The notes under the pieces were generated by a model, which did not search any database, was not told the DNA's origin, and was given only the letters and a program-made list of their open reading frames with translations. From Malurus cyaneus samueli (Eukaryota; Chordata; Aves; Passeriformes; Maluridae), in NCBI GenBank assembly GCA_009741485.1, contig CM019229.1:3134855-3198854 (forward strand): a stretch of 64,000 nt of DNA, written 5' to 3'. How positions within the stretch are numbered: position 1 is the stretch's first letter; each line of letters starts with the position of its first letter. A program made the translations under genes and the position numbers. Of this stretch, positions 47,331 to 59,407 are shown in pieces.

Positions 47331-50300
47331 GGCACCTGAAGCCAGGGGCTGCCTCCCCTCTCACTTCTGGCCGTGAGATGTTTTGTGTGAGATGTGGAGC
47401 TTGGCTTTTCCTGCTCTGCTCTTTGCCCAGGAGAGGTCAGGAGACAGCTCTGCCTGGTGCCTGCTGCCTGGAGCACCCCCACCACTCCCCTCTGTGCTCA
47501 TGGGATGGTGTCAAAGCCCTCCCACAGCAGCTCTTGCACTTGTTCGATGCTATTTGGGCAGTTTTGGGTGCTCCTTTGGAACAGCCAACAGCTGCTGGAT
47601 AACCTGGTGTTCTCACACATGATTCTAGTCCTCAGAGTCTCGATCAATGAACACAATAAGCTCAAACAGCCTGGCGTTGTGAGCTCTTTAAAATCATATC
47701 CTCTATTAGAGACAGCAATCGATGGTGCTTATTCCAGTTTAGCAGTGATTATGTGCTGCTTACTGCAAAAAGCCACCTGCAACCCAAAGTGGGGACTGTA
47801 ACTTCCTCCTGGAGTATGGCACACCTGTCCCGCTCTCTAAATACTAGTTTTTAATTAAAGTGGGTAAAATGCTTTTGAAAACACTGTGTGCTTGTTTAAA
47901 TACCGACCATCAGTCACTGCAAAGGGATTTAAACAGGGAAGTTTGGGCTTTTTGCAGTGAAATTTGTATCTGGTGTCTCACTTAGCTCAGGGCAATCCAT
48001 CCAGAGTGTCAGCCCCGAATTCCACGTGCTCCCTGAATTGAAGGGAGAGGAGGAAAGGGATGTTCTGTGTGTATATACAGCCTATAAATATGAAATGTTT
48101 AGGTTTGATAACAAACATCTTCATTGAAATGGAGGAAATCACACAGAAAACAAACACAGCTGGGAGCTAAACCCCTGCACATTGATGTGAGGAACACCCA
48201 GGAGCTGGAGTTGGCCATTGGGAAGAAAATTCCAGGTGTGGATGTGGCAGATAAGTGCACACCTGCTGCTTTGGATCTTATCTGCTGGAGCATTGGAGAT
48301 AGACAAGCTGAATTCCTCTTGAGCAAAATCCCAGGATTTAAGCCTCCTGTACCAATGAACCTCTCCTGTACCAATAAACCAGAACTGGAGAGTGGATTTT
48401 ATCCATCATAAGTGTGTTTTGCTGTATGACAGCAGTAAAACCAGGTCTCCTGGAGTGATGGACAGGGTGTCTGTGGTAGGAACAAGCAAAACTGGTCCCA
48501 TCATCATTACCAGGCAGGCTAGAATGGAGCTTGGACACTTCTAGAATCCTACCCAGAGCAAAATGTGATGGCAAAGAGGAACTCCATAGAGAAACACCAA
48601 AGAGAAAAAAAAATCTTTTGTTGAAAATTCTTATTGCAATTCACTGTATTTTATTTTGTGGTGGGCAGAACAAGCCATGCAGCCTGGAAGGAGCTGTGCT
48701 GCTGGTGCCAGGTGGGTTTGAGAGGGCTCTGAAGGGACTGGTTTGGGCTGCTCTGAGAGGGGGTCCTGGCATCAGGGTGAGCTGGGTGTAGGGAGAGAGG
48801 ATGGGACATTGATGGGCTCTTCCCATGGAAAGGAATTAATGGCTCCTGCAGCTCTTGGGGCACACACGGGCATTGCTCTGGGCTCTGCAGAGAAGGACTG
48901 GCAGTGTGGAGCTGATTTACAGCCCAGGCTGAGTGAGATGGGAAAGCAGCACCTTGTGCATGGTTATCCAAAGTCTGCTGCTCCTTGGAGAGGTGGGGAC
49001 TGAGCACTGAAAAGGAGCACTGGGGTATGAGTGGATCAGCTCTGTGTTTTGTGCCCTGCAGGAATGGGAAGGGGTGCAGAGGGGGAGTTTTGCCCCTCTG
49101 GGAGCTCTGCTGGAAGAGGTGTGAGTTCTCCCACCTGCATCCCAGACTTTCCAAGCCCTGAGTCACCACCACTGAAAGGTGTGCCAGGCTTTGGGACACC
49201 CAATCTGCCAATCCCTCCCTGGATTACTCCTGGCCCAGAAATGGCTCCATAAAAGGCTCCTTCTGGGGGTTCAAGGGAGACCTGCTGCAGTTCCCAGTAG
49301 ATCTCCGAGCCCAGTGAGTGTTTTTCCTCTGATGCCAATATTAATCCAGGCCAGCAGATTCCCTGGTACCAACTGGCCCAATCCCTGGGTGTCTTAGTGA
49401 TCTCCTTGACTTGGATCTAATTTTTTCCACTGGCTGTAAATAATCCTCAAACTAAAGCACTGAGCTGTGACCCAGCAATTTGAACTGGATGGATGGCCTT
49501 GCTTTGACTTATTAAAGGCAGCAATTGGCACTTCTTGTCCCATCTGTCCCTGTGAAGACTCCAGCTCAACCCTCCGCCTTGGTACAAGGAGCACGGAACA
49601 GCTGGGATGTAATTCCTCAAGCACTGGAGAGCCAGAAGGCTGGGAAGGGTCTTTGATCTGCTGTTTCCCAGTGCAGTTGATGGAAGGGACAAGAACATTC
49701 TGAGCTGTAGAAATACCTGAGCACCTTCCTACAGCTGAGCTATGCTTGAGAGCATCTGGGAGACACGTGGAAGTGAAAAGAGCCATGGCACCAGTGTGCT
49801 CCAAGCCCTGCTGGTGCCTTCCTGCCTGTGGATGGGGCCTGGGTGTAGCAGAGGACCTAATCCCAAACCAAATGGCATTTTTTCTGCATCTGTGCCTGTG
49901 GAATATTTAAAAATTATCCCCTGAAATGTTCCTTGATGTTATAAATAGCCTGCTTCAGAGGCTGAGAGGCACATCCTTGATTCAGGGATGTGGGTTTGGC
50001 ATGGCAATGCCACAGCTGATGGTCAAGGAACCTGCCCCAAGGCAAGGAATAATTCACCTCCCTGGGTGTGAGTGGGGCCCTTCCCATTGAGGGGCTCACT
50101 CAATGTTTCCTGTCTGGATCAGGAGTCTGAGCAGATGACTCACAGTCCTCGTGCAGTTATTCACTTGTGCCTCCAAGGAAATGAGAGTTCGGATTCCATC
50201 TGTGGATTATGAGAAGTGGATCTGGGTATCTTTAATGTCCTTCAAACATTGCATGGATCCCTGTTCCAATGGGATCCAGCAGGGCTGAGCCTTTACCCAT

Positions 50301-53300
50301 AGCCCTTCTGCATTTCAGGGGTTGTGTGTGGAAAACTGGACGAGCAAACCCCGTAAGCTCAGGGCTGTGGGGTGCAGTGGGAGCTCACCCACGGACAGCT
50401 GCTGATACAGCTGTTCTCAGCTGTATCTTGTAGGCTCTGGACTGTCCAATGCTGAAGTAGCCACACTCCTTCTCATGTCCTTCATGCCCACAGCAGCCAC
50501 ATCTTGTCCTGGCTCCAGGCCCTGCAAAGTCATTCCCAAAATCTGGAAAGGACTGGCCAACGGGTGGAGATGGGGAGGGGCAGAAAAAGAAGCCACATTA
50601 CTCGTGTTCATATTTTAGAGCTGTAAAATCCACCAGCCTTCCCCTCCTTTTCCCCTCTTTCTGCATTCCAAAAATAGTTTAATCATATTTTGGTTGGCTT
50701 TTTCCTGGGTATTGCTCCGTGCTGGGGGTTGTTACAGTCCTGTAGACAAACTCATGGCTTTGCAATGCAAAAAACCCCGGGGCAACCTGCATGTGTGAGA
50801 TGATTTATTGTTCTTGATAATCAATTTGTTACCGCGGCTGTTTCAGGTTAATCCTGCTATTAATATCCCGAAACCACTGAAGTGCAATCCCATTACACAG
50901 AGCCCAAACTCTGCTGCTGTGCCCCTGCCCGTGGCACAATTAGGCAGATCATTGCAGCTCCTGCTCCAGCAGCTCTGCGACTCGCTGGCCAAATGGCCCT
51001 GGGCTGCTTTGGTGGTGGCCACCAACTGCTGGGGAGCTCATCCTGCCAGCACGGGGCTCGATGCCGGGCAGAGCATGAAGCTGCTGGATGAGGGAGTGGA
51101 AAAACAGATTGATTTTCTTTTTCCCTGCAGCTGAGAGCTGTCTGGCAAATCACATTGGAAATCAAGCGGGATGGAGCAGGGGTTTGATTTGGGGAGGGGA
51201 GAGCAGGGACAGAACCAGGGGGTAATTCAGGCAAACTGGGTGGACTTTATTTTGCAATGAGCTCTGTAATTAAGAGTCCAAACTGAGTGTGCAGTGTGGC
51301 CAAAGCAGAGAAGCCTTTGGGTGATTTGGGCAAAATCAAGAACATGGGAATGTTGTGCTGGATGATTTTTTGGCCTTTTCCCACAGCCCCACAGGACAGG
51401 ATGGGGGCAGGGAGCACAGGGATGTATGGGGACAGTGAGCACAAGGATGTAGAGCTTAGCTTTTCAAAGGCATTTAAGCTAAATATAGAAATTGGTTATT
51501 AAGATTTTCCTGTGAATGTTGTAAACAAATTAGTTCCACTNGAACATGGGAATGTTGTGCTGGATGATTTTTTGGCCTTTTCCCATAGCCCCACAGGACA
51601 GGATGGGGACAGTGAGCACAGGGATGTACGGGGACAGTGAGCACAGGGATGTAGAGCTTGGCTTTTCAAAGGCATTTAAGCTAAATATAGAAATTGGTTA
51701 TTAAGATTTTCCTGTGAATGTTGTAAACAAATTAGTTCCACTAGGTAGCTATCTGCATGCCTAGGTGCTTATGTACCTCTGCAAAACCTTCCTGGAGGAG
51801 CTGTTTGTTGTTTGGCTTCGAGCTCCAAACTCTGCTGAGCTGGGAGTGTGGGAAGCTCACCTTCCTGGGGCAATTCCAAGTGTTTGGTTGAACTCTCGCA
51901 GTGAAGGGTCTATTGCTCCGCTGCCTTTATGGAGAAAAAGCTGCTTCACTTAGCAGGCAGGAGCCCTGGAGCTGAGCGATGTGAACAGTCCCACGAGGAA
52001 GCTGCACATCAGCAGCTCTTGTTCTACATCTCCTCAGGCCCCAGAGGCCACAGGGATATTTGCTGGAGCTCCAGACATTGTCACTTGGATGCTTCCCGGC
52101 ATCACTTTTGTTTGAACAAGTGTTGGAGGAGCATCCCCCAGCACCCACCGCTCCTTCCCCCGTGGCCTAGAAATTCATCAGCTGCTTGGCATTGCTGCTG
52201 CAGTGTTTTGTTATTGTCACACATTTCCATTTCTCCCGAGCTTATGATAAGCATCCAAATTAAACCGCAGCCTCCGACGTTTCTGATATTTCCAGGCAAT
52301 ATTGATAATGAGGCTTGTGCTGTGGTGTGTCATTTACTCAAACAGCTCCGAGCACCGAACAATCTACGTACCCAGGGATTGGCTCATCCATCACTGGAAG
52401 TCAGCAGCGTCTGTACCGTGGCGCACAATGACATTACTCAGTGGTTTGGGGTAGAGAGAGCGGAATTGAGAAGCCAAAAGGATCTTTTATGGCAGGGAAA
52501 ACAAGAATTTCTGTGTGTTTCTTGCTTTTGCAGAAGCTGGTGAAGAACTGCCTTCAGCACCCAACACTTTGGTGCTGCCCATTGCAGGAAATGCTATATA
52601 TTACTGTACTTGTTACTCTATTTATTACTTACTCCAGGACCTGCTTTGTTTTGCTGTCAGATCCAAAAATCCTGCTCCAGACAGTCTGTGGTGAGGCCCT
52701 CACAGGCTGTTCCCTGATGGAGCAACCCCAATGGATGGGACACACAGATGCCCCATGGGCAACACTCAGTCTCGTGTCCATTTATCTTCCCAGACATCCT
52801 TTGCAAAGGACACTTGACCTCTGATTGAGGATGGACGCCAAGAAGATGTCAAAGAAATAGGAATGGAGATTTCCTTTGGTAGACAAGGAATTAATAAGGT
52901 CTGCTGACATTTCATAACAACAGAAGAATATATGAACAGCTGGTTCCAAGCTGGTTCTTATGAAAGATTCTGATTTATATGAGCCTGGTGGGTGATGGGA
53001 GCTACTGGCACAGCCAAGCATCACCCCAAAGCAGCTCTCTTATCCCAGAGGAAGATAACAGGGCCTGACACAGAAATATGGCTTCTTAAACTGCTTTTAA
53101 AAAATCAATTCTTACAATATAAATGTAAGTCCATTCTGGTGTAATTCCATCACTGCAATCAGGTTACTCCAGGTTTTAAATCGTCCTTGATCACAGAGCA
53201 ACTCCAAATGATAAATGAAGCTTTCTTTCTCATTTTGGGATGTTTGGTCCAAGCTCTTGGCACAGGTCAGATACAGGGAAATGGCATCAATTTGTGCACT

Positions 53301-55284
53301 TCAGGGTTTAATTGATTTCTCTACGTAAATTCTACTGCTATGCCGTACTTTGATTTCTAATACTCTGTTCATAAATTGAAACATCCCTCCAAAGTATGAA
53401 TGCTAATAAATAATCATCATTGACTATCTTTTAATAATCAACCAACGATCTTTTATCGACATCCGGCAGCTGCATCACCTCAGTGCCTTTCTGTTAATGA
53501 ATTAAACCTCAGAAGAGAGAGGCCAGCTCAGCTCCCAGGGCTGAAGACAAAATCTCTAGAAAAGCACAGACAATTGCCCAGCATAACAGTTTAACTTGCG
53601 GAATGGGGAATAATAACAGATCCAATTGAAAGTGCAAAGGAATTTAGAGAGGAAAAATGTAATTACCTGCTCTGGAAAGAGGCCAGACACAGTGTTTAAA
53701 ATCCCAAATATGTCTGGGAATCCTTAATGACGGCAGGATCATGAGACATGGTACATGTTGCCTGGGCTTAGAAACTAAAAGAAAAGCCAAAACAAGCTGT
53801 ATTTTTTTTTCTTGATTCTAGAAATATCTGCTGGTATTTCAGGAACCTGTGTGACACATTCTTAGAGTTGTGCCCCAGTACAGAACAAAAGCAGAGAGAG
53901 GAGGGATGCAGCTCCAAAATGAAAATAAGTATTTAAAGCTTGCGAGAAAATAAAGAAGCTTTTAGAAAAAAAAAAGAAAAAGAATAATTAAGACGTGTTT
54001 CACTTAATTTTCATTATTGTGATCTATGGAAGCAGCTAACAAAAAAGAAGATTCATTTATTTATTTAAGAATTTGTTTTCCCTAGAGAGTAGGATGAGCC
54101 GTAGTCTTCTAAAGATATCCTTCCTTCAGCCTCTGTTGAATGTGAGGTGCATGAAATTCAGGATTAGTCAAGTTTATTATCCTCAGATGTCTTTTGCCCA
54201 GCGCTGGACAAATAAAGGGATGCCAATGTCAGTGTCAGCAAGAGCTGCCTCCTCTAATAGTGAGTGACAGGCTCCCATTCCATGAATCTGGGGGAATAAA
54301 AGCCAAGCTCAGAAGTGCTCCCGATGCTATTTAATTATCCACCCATTGCTGGAAGAATTCAAGCTGTTCCAGCAGCTCTTACTTCTACCTGTGCTAGTCT
54401 GAGGATTGCAAATGATGGGTTTGGGTTTGCTTTTGGTTTTGTACCCAGCAAGAAACGAGTTTTTTTTTTCAAAATGTTAATTGAATAGGGAAGTTTTTCA
54501 AACAGCTTCTGGGTGTTCACATGTGTTTCATGTGACACATACCACGAGGTTTCAATGAGCTTTTGGGCAATTGGAAACTAGAAAGCAACACAAACAAGCA
54601 AAAGATTGTTTTAAATACAAACCATTATTGTCTCATTTGTTAACTATCAAAATGAAATTGCTAAAAACTTGTCATACGGTTTTTGAAGCAACCCAAAGCT
54701 GAAATTCAGAGGCATTTTTGTCTGAAAATACAGTATGATCAGAGCCAAAGTCTTTCTGGGTATAGAAAGGGGCACTGTTGTTGTTATCATCTTACAGAGA
54801 GAAGCTGTGAGTCTGAAAATCACCATCAGCCAGAAGAAAAACAAGACCCCAGTGTTGGCTGGGACTGCAGGGCAGAGCCAGACCCCTCTGGAGCCCTGCA
54901 CTCCAAAGACCTGTTTGATCCCTGGGATCCCCTTCAGAGCATCCTGCTCTGGGGTCAGCTCTGCGTTCAGCTCAAGTGATTTAATTAACAGGGAATGCTT
55001 CTGAAGAAATGGGAGCAGCTAATGAGGATGGTGGGTTTCTAGGTGGTAATGGGGCTGAGGGGCATCATCTGAGGGCTGTGGGAGTCAGTGGGAAAGTTTA
55101 ATGATTTTGTGGCTCTGGGATGAGGTGAGAGGAGGGCAGGGGCTCCCGGGGTTTGGGGTCAGATGAAAAGAACCTCATTTCTGGGTTGTTACTGCTGTAA
55201 AGGAGCCTGGATATGTCCCAGCTGAATCCACCACGTTTTTTGGTTTTGGTGTATTTTGGAATAGAGACAGCACTTCAGGAAGGG
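47331..55284. other. Intergenic, mostly unique DNA
   Basis: No CR1 is recognised in about 8 kb. It is A+T-rich from about 52,780 to 54,700. Open frames such as 48,124-48,411 have no recognisable family. The only disturbance is the N-flanking duplication near 51,541. Confidence 0.5.
51340..51742. other. Assembly join: single N between 201-bp near-identical direct repeats
   Basis: Copy 1 is 51,340-51,540 and copy 2 is 51,542-51,742, with one N at 51,541. I count six substitutions and no indel (for example CCCACAGCC/CCCATAGCC and TATGGGG/TACGGGG), about 97% identity. Two allelic contig ends laid end to end would look like this. Confidence 0.88.
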
Positions 55285-55330
55285 CTGGAACTGCACGAGA
55301 TCCCTCCCAACCCCAACCATTCTATGATTT
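55285..55330 (+). mobile_element. CR1 3' tail, very short
   Basis: GATCCCTCCCAACCCCAACC followed by ATTCTATGATT. The stretch 55,331-56,180 holds no recognised gene. Confidence 0.6.
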
Positions 55331-56180
55331 GCTGTCCTTCCTGTGTTCCCTGATAACCAGCACAGCACCTGAGCCGTGTCCCCTTGGCTGGAGCTGCCCC
55401 ATCTGTGACAGATGATGTATGACCAGATTCTGTGGTTTTCCCTTCTGCCAACACAGCCTGGATGCGATGCCACAGCTCATCCTTTTGCTCCCAGCGGTTC
55501 CCAGTGCCCCATCTCAGCATCCCAGCCTTGCTTCAAACCCAGGAATTACGGTCCAAGATCTTCTCCCTATCCTTCCTTTCATCTCTTACTGAAGCAAATA
55601 TCCCCCTGAATGGATGGGCACACTAAGCCCATTTAGTTAATCGCTGGGCCCAGTTGAAGGTCACCCTGAAAACACTCATAATTCCTATTCAGCACTATAA
55701 ATATGCATTTGATTCATTGTCTCCTGTCCCTTCCATCACGGGGGATGGAGGAGGCGGACCGCCAGCCCCGCTCCTCTCCCGGCAGCGATGAGTCACTGTC
55801 CTGGCTCTGACGCTTCATCAGAGCGATATTATTTGACAATAATTGTAATTTATGATCCAAAAGTGTTCGGGGGAGCTGCGTTCAGGGCTTGAAATGGCCC
55901 CTGGGATGTGATGGGCGAGGGTTGGGGGGAATGGGGTGAAGTTTGGGGGATTCTTGGCTCTCCTGGGAGCTCTGGAAAAGATGTTTTGGGACGATTGTAA
56001 AGTCCTCTGAACATCAGGGGCTCTGTGCAGGGGGTGACATCCCCTATCCCGGCAATGGGGTCGAGCTGTCACAGCCCAGGAGGGACCGGAGCATCCCTGG
56101 CGCCCATGTCACTGCTCCTCCGAGGGCTGCCGCATTTCCAGCGAATAGAAAACACGGAATAGACAAAAATAAACGCAGTC

Positions 56181-56387
56181 ATGGCCTTCCTGAAGGGTTT
56201 TAGGTGGGTTTTGTGGCAGGGAGCACCGCAAATACTGAGGAAGAAGGACAAGGAGATATTGAACCGGCTCGCTAAAGCTCCCTCACACACCGAGGGGGGG
56301 CTCGGTGGGCGTGGCCACGGCGCGATGGGGGCGGGCCACGGCCCTGATGTGTCTGAGGCGATGGAGGCGGGCAGGGGCGGGCTGTAG
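56181..56387 (+). other. Small open frame upstream of ATP6V1G1, unrecognised
   Basis: A 68-codon frame starts in a good Kozak context (gtcATGG) about 340 bases before the ATP6V1G1 start and reads MAFLKGFRWVLWQGAPQIL, then a basic stretch RKKDKEILNRL, then low-complexity Gly-rich sequence made by the CpG island. I do not recognise it. An internal AGGTGGGT could act as a donor. It may be chance, or an upstream ORF if transcription starts further 5' than the CpG-rich promoter suggests. Confidence 0.15.
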
Positions 56388-56516
56388 GCGGGTTTAGCCA
56401 ATGAGAGTGCCGCTGTCGATAGAAGGGGCGTGACCGGGGGCGTGGTCCGTGTGGTGTGGGCGTGGCCTGCGTGACGCAGTGACGCTGCCGCTGCCCGGCT
56501 GGACGGAGCGGCCGCC
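56260..56516 (+). promoter_or_regulatory. ATP6V1G1: ATP6V1G1 CpG-rich promoter and 5' UTR
   Basis: This stretch just before the start codon is CpG-rich and TATA-less. It holds several GGGCGG-type GC boxes (around 56,329-56,392), a CCAAT box at 56,398-56,402 in the forward sense, and two TGACG half-sites of CRE type at 56,472 and 56,480. This is the usual design of a housekeeping promoter and fits a broadly expressed V-ATPase subunit. The transcription start is not determined. Confidence 0.75.
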
Positions 56517-56598
56517 ATGGCGAGCCAGTCGCAGGGTATCCAGCAGCTGCTGCAGGCCGAGAAACGCGCCGCAGAGAAGGTGGCCGAGGCTCGAAAGA
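56517..56598 (+). CDS. ATP6V1G1: V-ATPase subunit G1, exon 1
   Basis: Subunit G pairs with subunit E to form the peripheral stalks of the V1 sector, which hold the ATPase head still while the rotor turns; it sits on the cytosolic face of endosomes, lysosomes and other acidic membranes. This exon starts in a perfect Kozak context (gccgccATGG) and encodes 27 codons plus one base: MASQSQGIQQLLQAEKRAAE, then KVAEARK. This is nearly identical to the human N terminus, which is helical and interacts with subunit E. The donor is GTGAGT at 56,599, splitting the Arg codon after its first base. Confidence 0.97.
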
Positions 56599-57369
56599 GT
56601 GAGTACGGCACGGCCCGGCTCCGCCAGGCTCCGCCGCGGCGGGTGAGGTAACGGGGGACCCGGCCTGGCACGGCACGGCCCGGTCGGGCCTGTCCCGGCA
56701 GGGCCGCCTCAGGGCCTTGCGGCCCGACTCTGAGGGCGGTGGGGTAGCGGGGATCCCTCCAGCCCTGCCCTGGGGATGCTCCGGGAGCGGTGAGGGTGGG
56801 GGACCGCAGGAGAGCAGCGCTGGAGGCTCCCCCAAAGGCTCAGTGCCGTGCGAGGGGCGGGAGCCGCACCGAGACCCTCCTGCCAGAGCCCAGCGCAGGG
56901 CTCAGGGACTCCTGGCTCTCTGCAGGACACCACAGCCTGAACCTGGCCTTCGCTTGGGGCGTAGCTATGCTTATCTCTGTCCTTCCTGCCTTCAGCGTCC
57001 ATTTGCCTGAAGAAAACTGTGTTTTCATATCGGTGATTACAGAGCTATTCTTTGTGGATTCAAGTTAGCTTTTCCTGTTAAGCAAGAGGAATTGGGGTTG
57101 CAGTGACCCCCCTTTCACAAATGTTTCCTGCTTCAGACCAATACAGGGATATATGTGTATATCTATATTTGTATATCTGCCCTGGTTTGCAGTTCAACCC
57201 CCTGGCAATGTTGCAAGAGGCTGATTTTTGTAGTTCACTCCAGTGATAATAATCTTGGAGAGGAGAATGTGGTGGGAAGTCCTGGAGGGGAAGTTGAGGC
57301 AGTGGCCAGTTCTGCAGTTGGTCTGGGGCAAAGCTAAGATTTACTGCTCTTTCTGCTGGGTTTTTTTGG

Positions 57370-58030
57370 CATCTCTTAGAGAGACTGCATACTCGTGTGG
57401 GTTGGGACAATCCCAGACATGGAAACAGACTGGGAGAAGAGCTCACTGGGAGAAGCCCTGCAGAAAACTTGGGGATTGTGGTGGATGAGGGGCTGGACAT
57501 GAGCCTGCAGAGCATTTGCAGCCCAGAGGGCCAAACACATCCTGGGCAGGACCTGGAGCTGCTGCAGAGAGTCCAGGGGAGGCACCAGGATGCTCCAAGA
57601 GCTGGAGCCCCTCTGCTCTAAAGCCAGGCTGGGAGAGCTGGGGGTGTTCAGCTGGAGAAGAGAAGCTTCAGGGAGATTTTAGAGCCCCTTCCAAGCCTGA
57701 AAGAGGCTTGTGAAAAGGAGGGAGAAGGACTTTTTATATGGGCAGAAAGGGATAGGATGAAAGGGAATGGTTTTAAACAGTGCCAGAGGGCAGGGTTAGA
57801 TGGGATATTGGGAAGAAATTCTCCTCTTTGAGGGTGGGGAGGCCCTGGCACAGGGTGCCCAGAGAAGCTGTGGCTGCCCCTGGATCCCTGGCAGTGCCCA
57901 AGGCCAGGCTGGACATTGGGGCTGGGAGCAGCCTGGGACAGTGGGAGGTGCCCCTGCCCAAGGCAGGGGGTGGAATGAGATGAGCTTTTAGGTCCTTTCC
58001 AACCCAAACCAGTCTGGGACTCATTCCCTG
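57370..58030 (+). mobile_element. CR1, about 660 bp, longest copy in window
   Basis: It lies in ATP6V1G1 intron 1, sense to the gene. It runs from GGGATTGTGGTGGATGAGGG and GGAGCCCCTCTGCTCTAAAG through TAGATGGGATATTGGGAAG, the CCCAGAGAAGCTGTGGCTGC core and the tail TTAGGTCCTTTCCAACCCAA. Confidence 0.93.
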
Positions 58031-58245
58031 AATAAAGCCAGACCTGAGCAATTCCTGATGCATCCACATGCTCTGAGAACCTTTCCATTGCTCAGTGGGG
58101 GAATCTCACAGCTTGGTGACCTTGGCCATGGTTTGGTGGGGTCCTCCTGAGATGGGCAAACTCTGTGAGGGAGCTTGGCCGGTGCCTCCTCAGGAGGAAC
58201 GAATGCTGTGGTGATGGTTGTGCATTGGGAAAACAAGCTCTCAGT

Positions 58246-58270
58246 GCTTTCTTTCTTTCTTTCTTTCCTT
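58246..58270 (+). repeat. TTTC microsatellite in exon 2 pyrimidine tract
   Basis: About five CTTT units lie 20-45 bases before the ATP6V1G1 exon 2 acceptor, so length changes here alter the polypyrimidine tract. Confidence 0.9.
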
Positions 58271-58291
58271 TGATTTATCCTTGGGGAACAG

Positions 58292-58392
58292 GGAAGAACC
58301 GGAGGCTGAAGCAGGCCAAGGAGGAGGCGCAGGCAGAGATCGAGCAGTACCGCCTGCAGCGGGAGAAGGAGTTCAAGGCCAAGGAGGCAGCG
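58292..58392 (+). CDS. ATP6V1G1: V-ATPase subunit G1, exon 2
   Basis: The exon is 101 bases after an acceptor AG at 58,290-58,291, preceded by a pyrimidine tract that contains a TTTC microsatellite. It completes the split Arg codon and reads KNRRLKQAKEEAQAEIEQY, then RLQREKEFKAKEAA, the charged long helix that forms the stalk with subunit E. It is invariant with the human protein over almost its whole length. The donor is GTTGGT at 58,393, a weak match to GTRAGT. Frame stays open into intron 2 up to a stop at 58,759-58,761. Confidence 0.96.
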
Positions 58393-58944
58393 GTTGGTTT
58401 TCTCCATCATTCCCTTATTTACAGCCCCTTTGCCTTGTGCTGGGGATTCTTTGCCCTGGCAACACCCTCAGGGTGGAGAGAGTTGCAGCAGGAGTACTTC
58501 CCCAAGTGCCTTCCTGTGAGGCACAGCCACGTGGCCCAGAAAAGCCCGTGGAAGCAGCTCAGGCCATGGTGTGTTGTGTCTCAACTGGCAAGGAAACAGC
58601 TTAATAAGCTCCTGGGTGCCCTGAGGGGTGACAGCTTCCCAAACCTGCTGTGTGCAGCAGTGTCCAAAAAGAGACTGAGCTCAATTGCTCCTGTCACAGG
58701 CTCGTTTCCATGGCAGAGGCCACTTGACTTGCCCCTGGTCACCAGAAGGGAATCTTTATAAAGATGTTTATAAAGATTCTCCAAAGGTAGAAGGGATGGG
58801 ATGGTGTGAATTGTGCTTAAATTGACTCCTGGCTGTTACTTTCTTTGCACTCTTTAATGCAGTTGTGCCTGGGGGTTCCAGGTGTCTGTACAGCAGGACC
58901 TTTATTTTGGGCAGTCTTTAGAAGCCTATGCTCTAAACTGGTGG

Positions 58945-59030
58945 ATAATGAATAAATGCTCCCATGGCAGGGAGTTGAGCAAGATGATCTATAAGGTCCC
59001 TTCCATCCCAAACCATTTGATGATTTTTTT
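58945..59030 (+). mobile_element. CR1 3' tail in ATP6V1G1 intron 2
   Basis: CTCCCATGGCAGGGAGTTGA, then ATAAGGTCCCTTCCATCCCA. It ends about 200 bases before exon 3. Confidence 0.8.
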
Positions 59031-59233
59031 AAAGAGGGTGAAAGACAGAGGCTGAGAATTAAATACTTGGGCAAATTTAGGGCAAAATCTAAGCAAAAAA
59101 TCCATCAGGTTTTTTTTTTTAACATGAACATTAATGTTAATCTTATCTCAACAAAGATTAATACCTGAGATGGTCCAGAATAACAAAATACAAAGTTTGA
59201 TATAGTGATTTCCCTTTCCTTTGCTGTTTGTAG

Positions 59234-59407
59234 GCCCTTGGCTCCCATGGCAGCTGCACCACCGAAGTTGAGAAGGAAACTCAGGAAAAGATGAGTGTCA
59301 TCCAGCAGAACTTCCAGAAGAACCGGGAGGTGGTGATGTCCCAGCTGCTGTCACTGGTGTGTGACATCAAACCCGAGATCCATGTGAATTATCGCATCAA
59401 TGGCTAG
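59234..59407 (+). CDS. ATP6V1G1: V-ATPase subunit G1, exon 3 with stop
   Basis: This last coding exon begins after TAG at 59,231-59,233 and reads ALGSHGSCTTEVEKETQEKM, then SVIQQNFQKNREVVMSQLL, and ends IHVNYRING with stop TAG at 59,405-59,407. The C-terminal RING tetrapeptide is the same as in human. The three exons total 357 bases, 118 residues plus stop, equal to the human length, so the gene is complete and unbroken here. Residues near the middle (SVIQQNFQKN against human TILQTYFRQN) vary as is common in this part of subunit G. Confidence 0.97.
   Translation, partial: ALGSHGSCTTEVEKETQEKMSVIQQNFQKNREVVMSQLLSLVCDIKPEIHVNYRING

Noticed and set aside
48124..48411. 95-codon plus-strand frame in the intergenic region.
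   Set aside because: No family recognised, no promoter or splice signals, and length within chance expectation for this composition.
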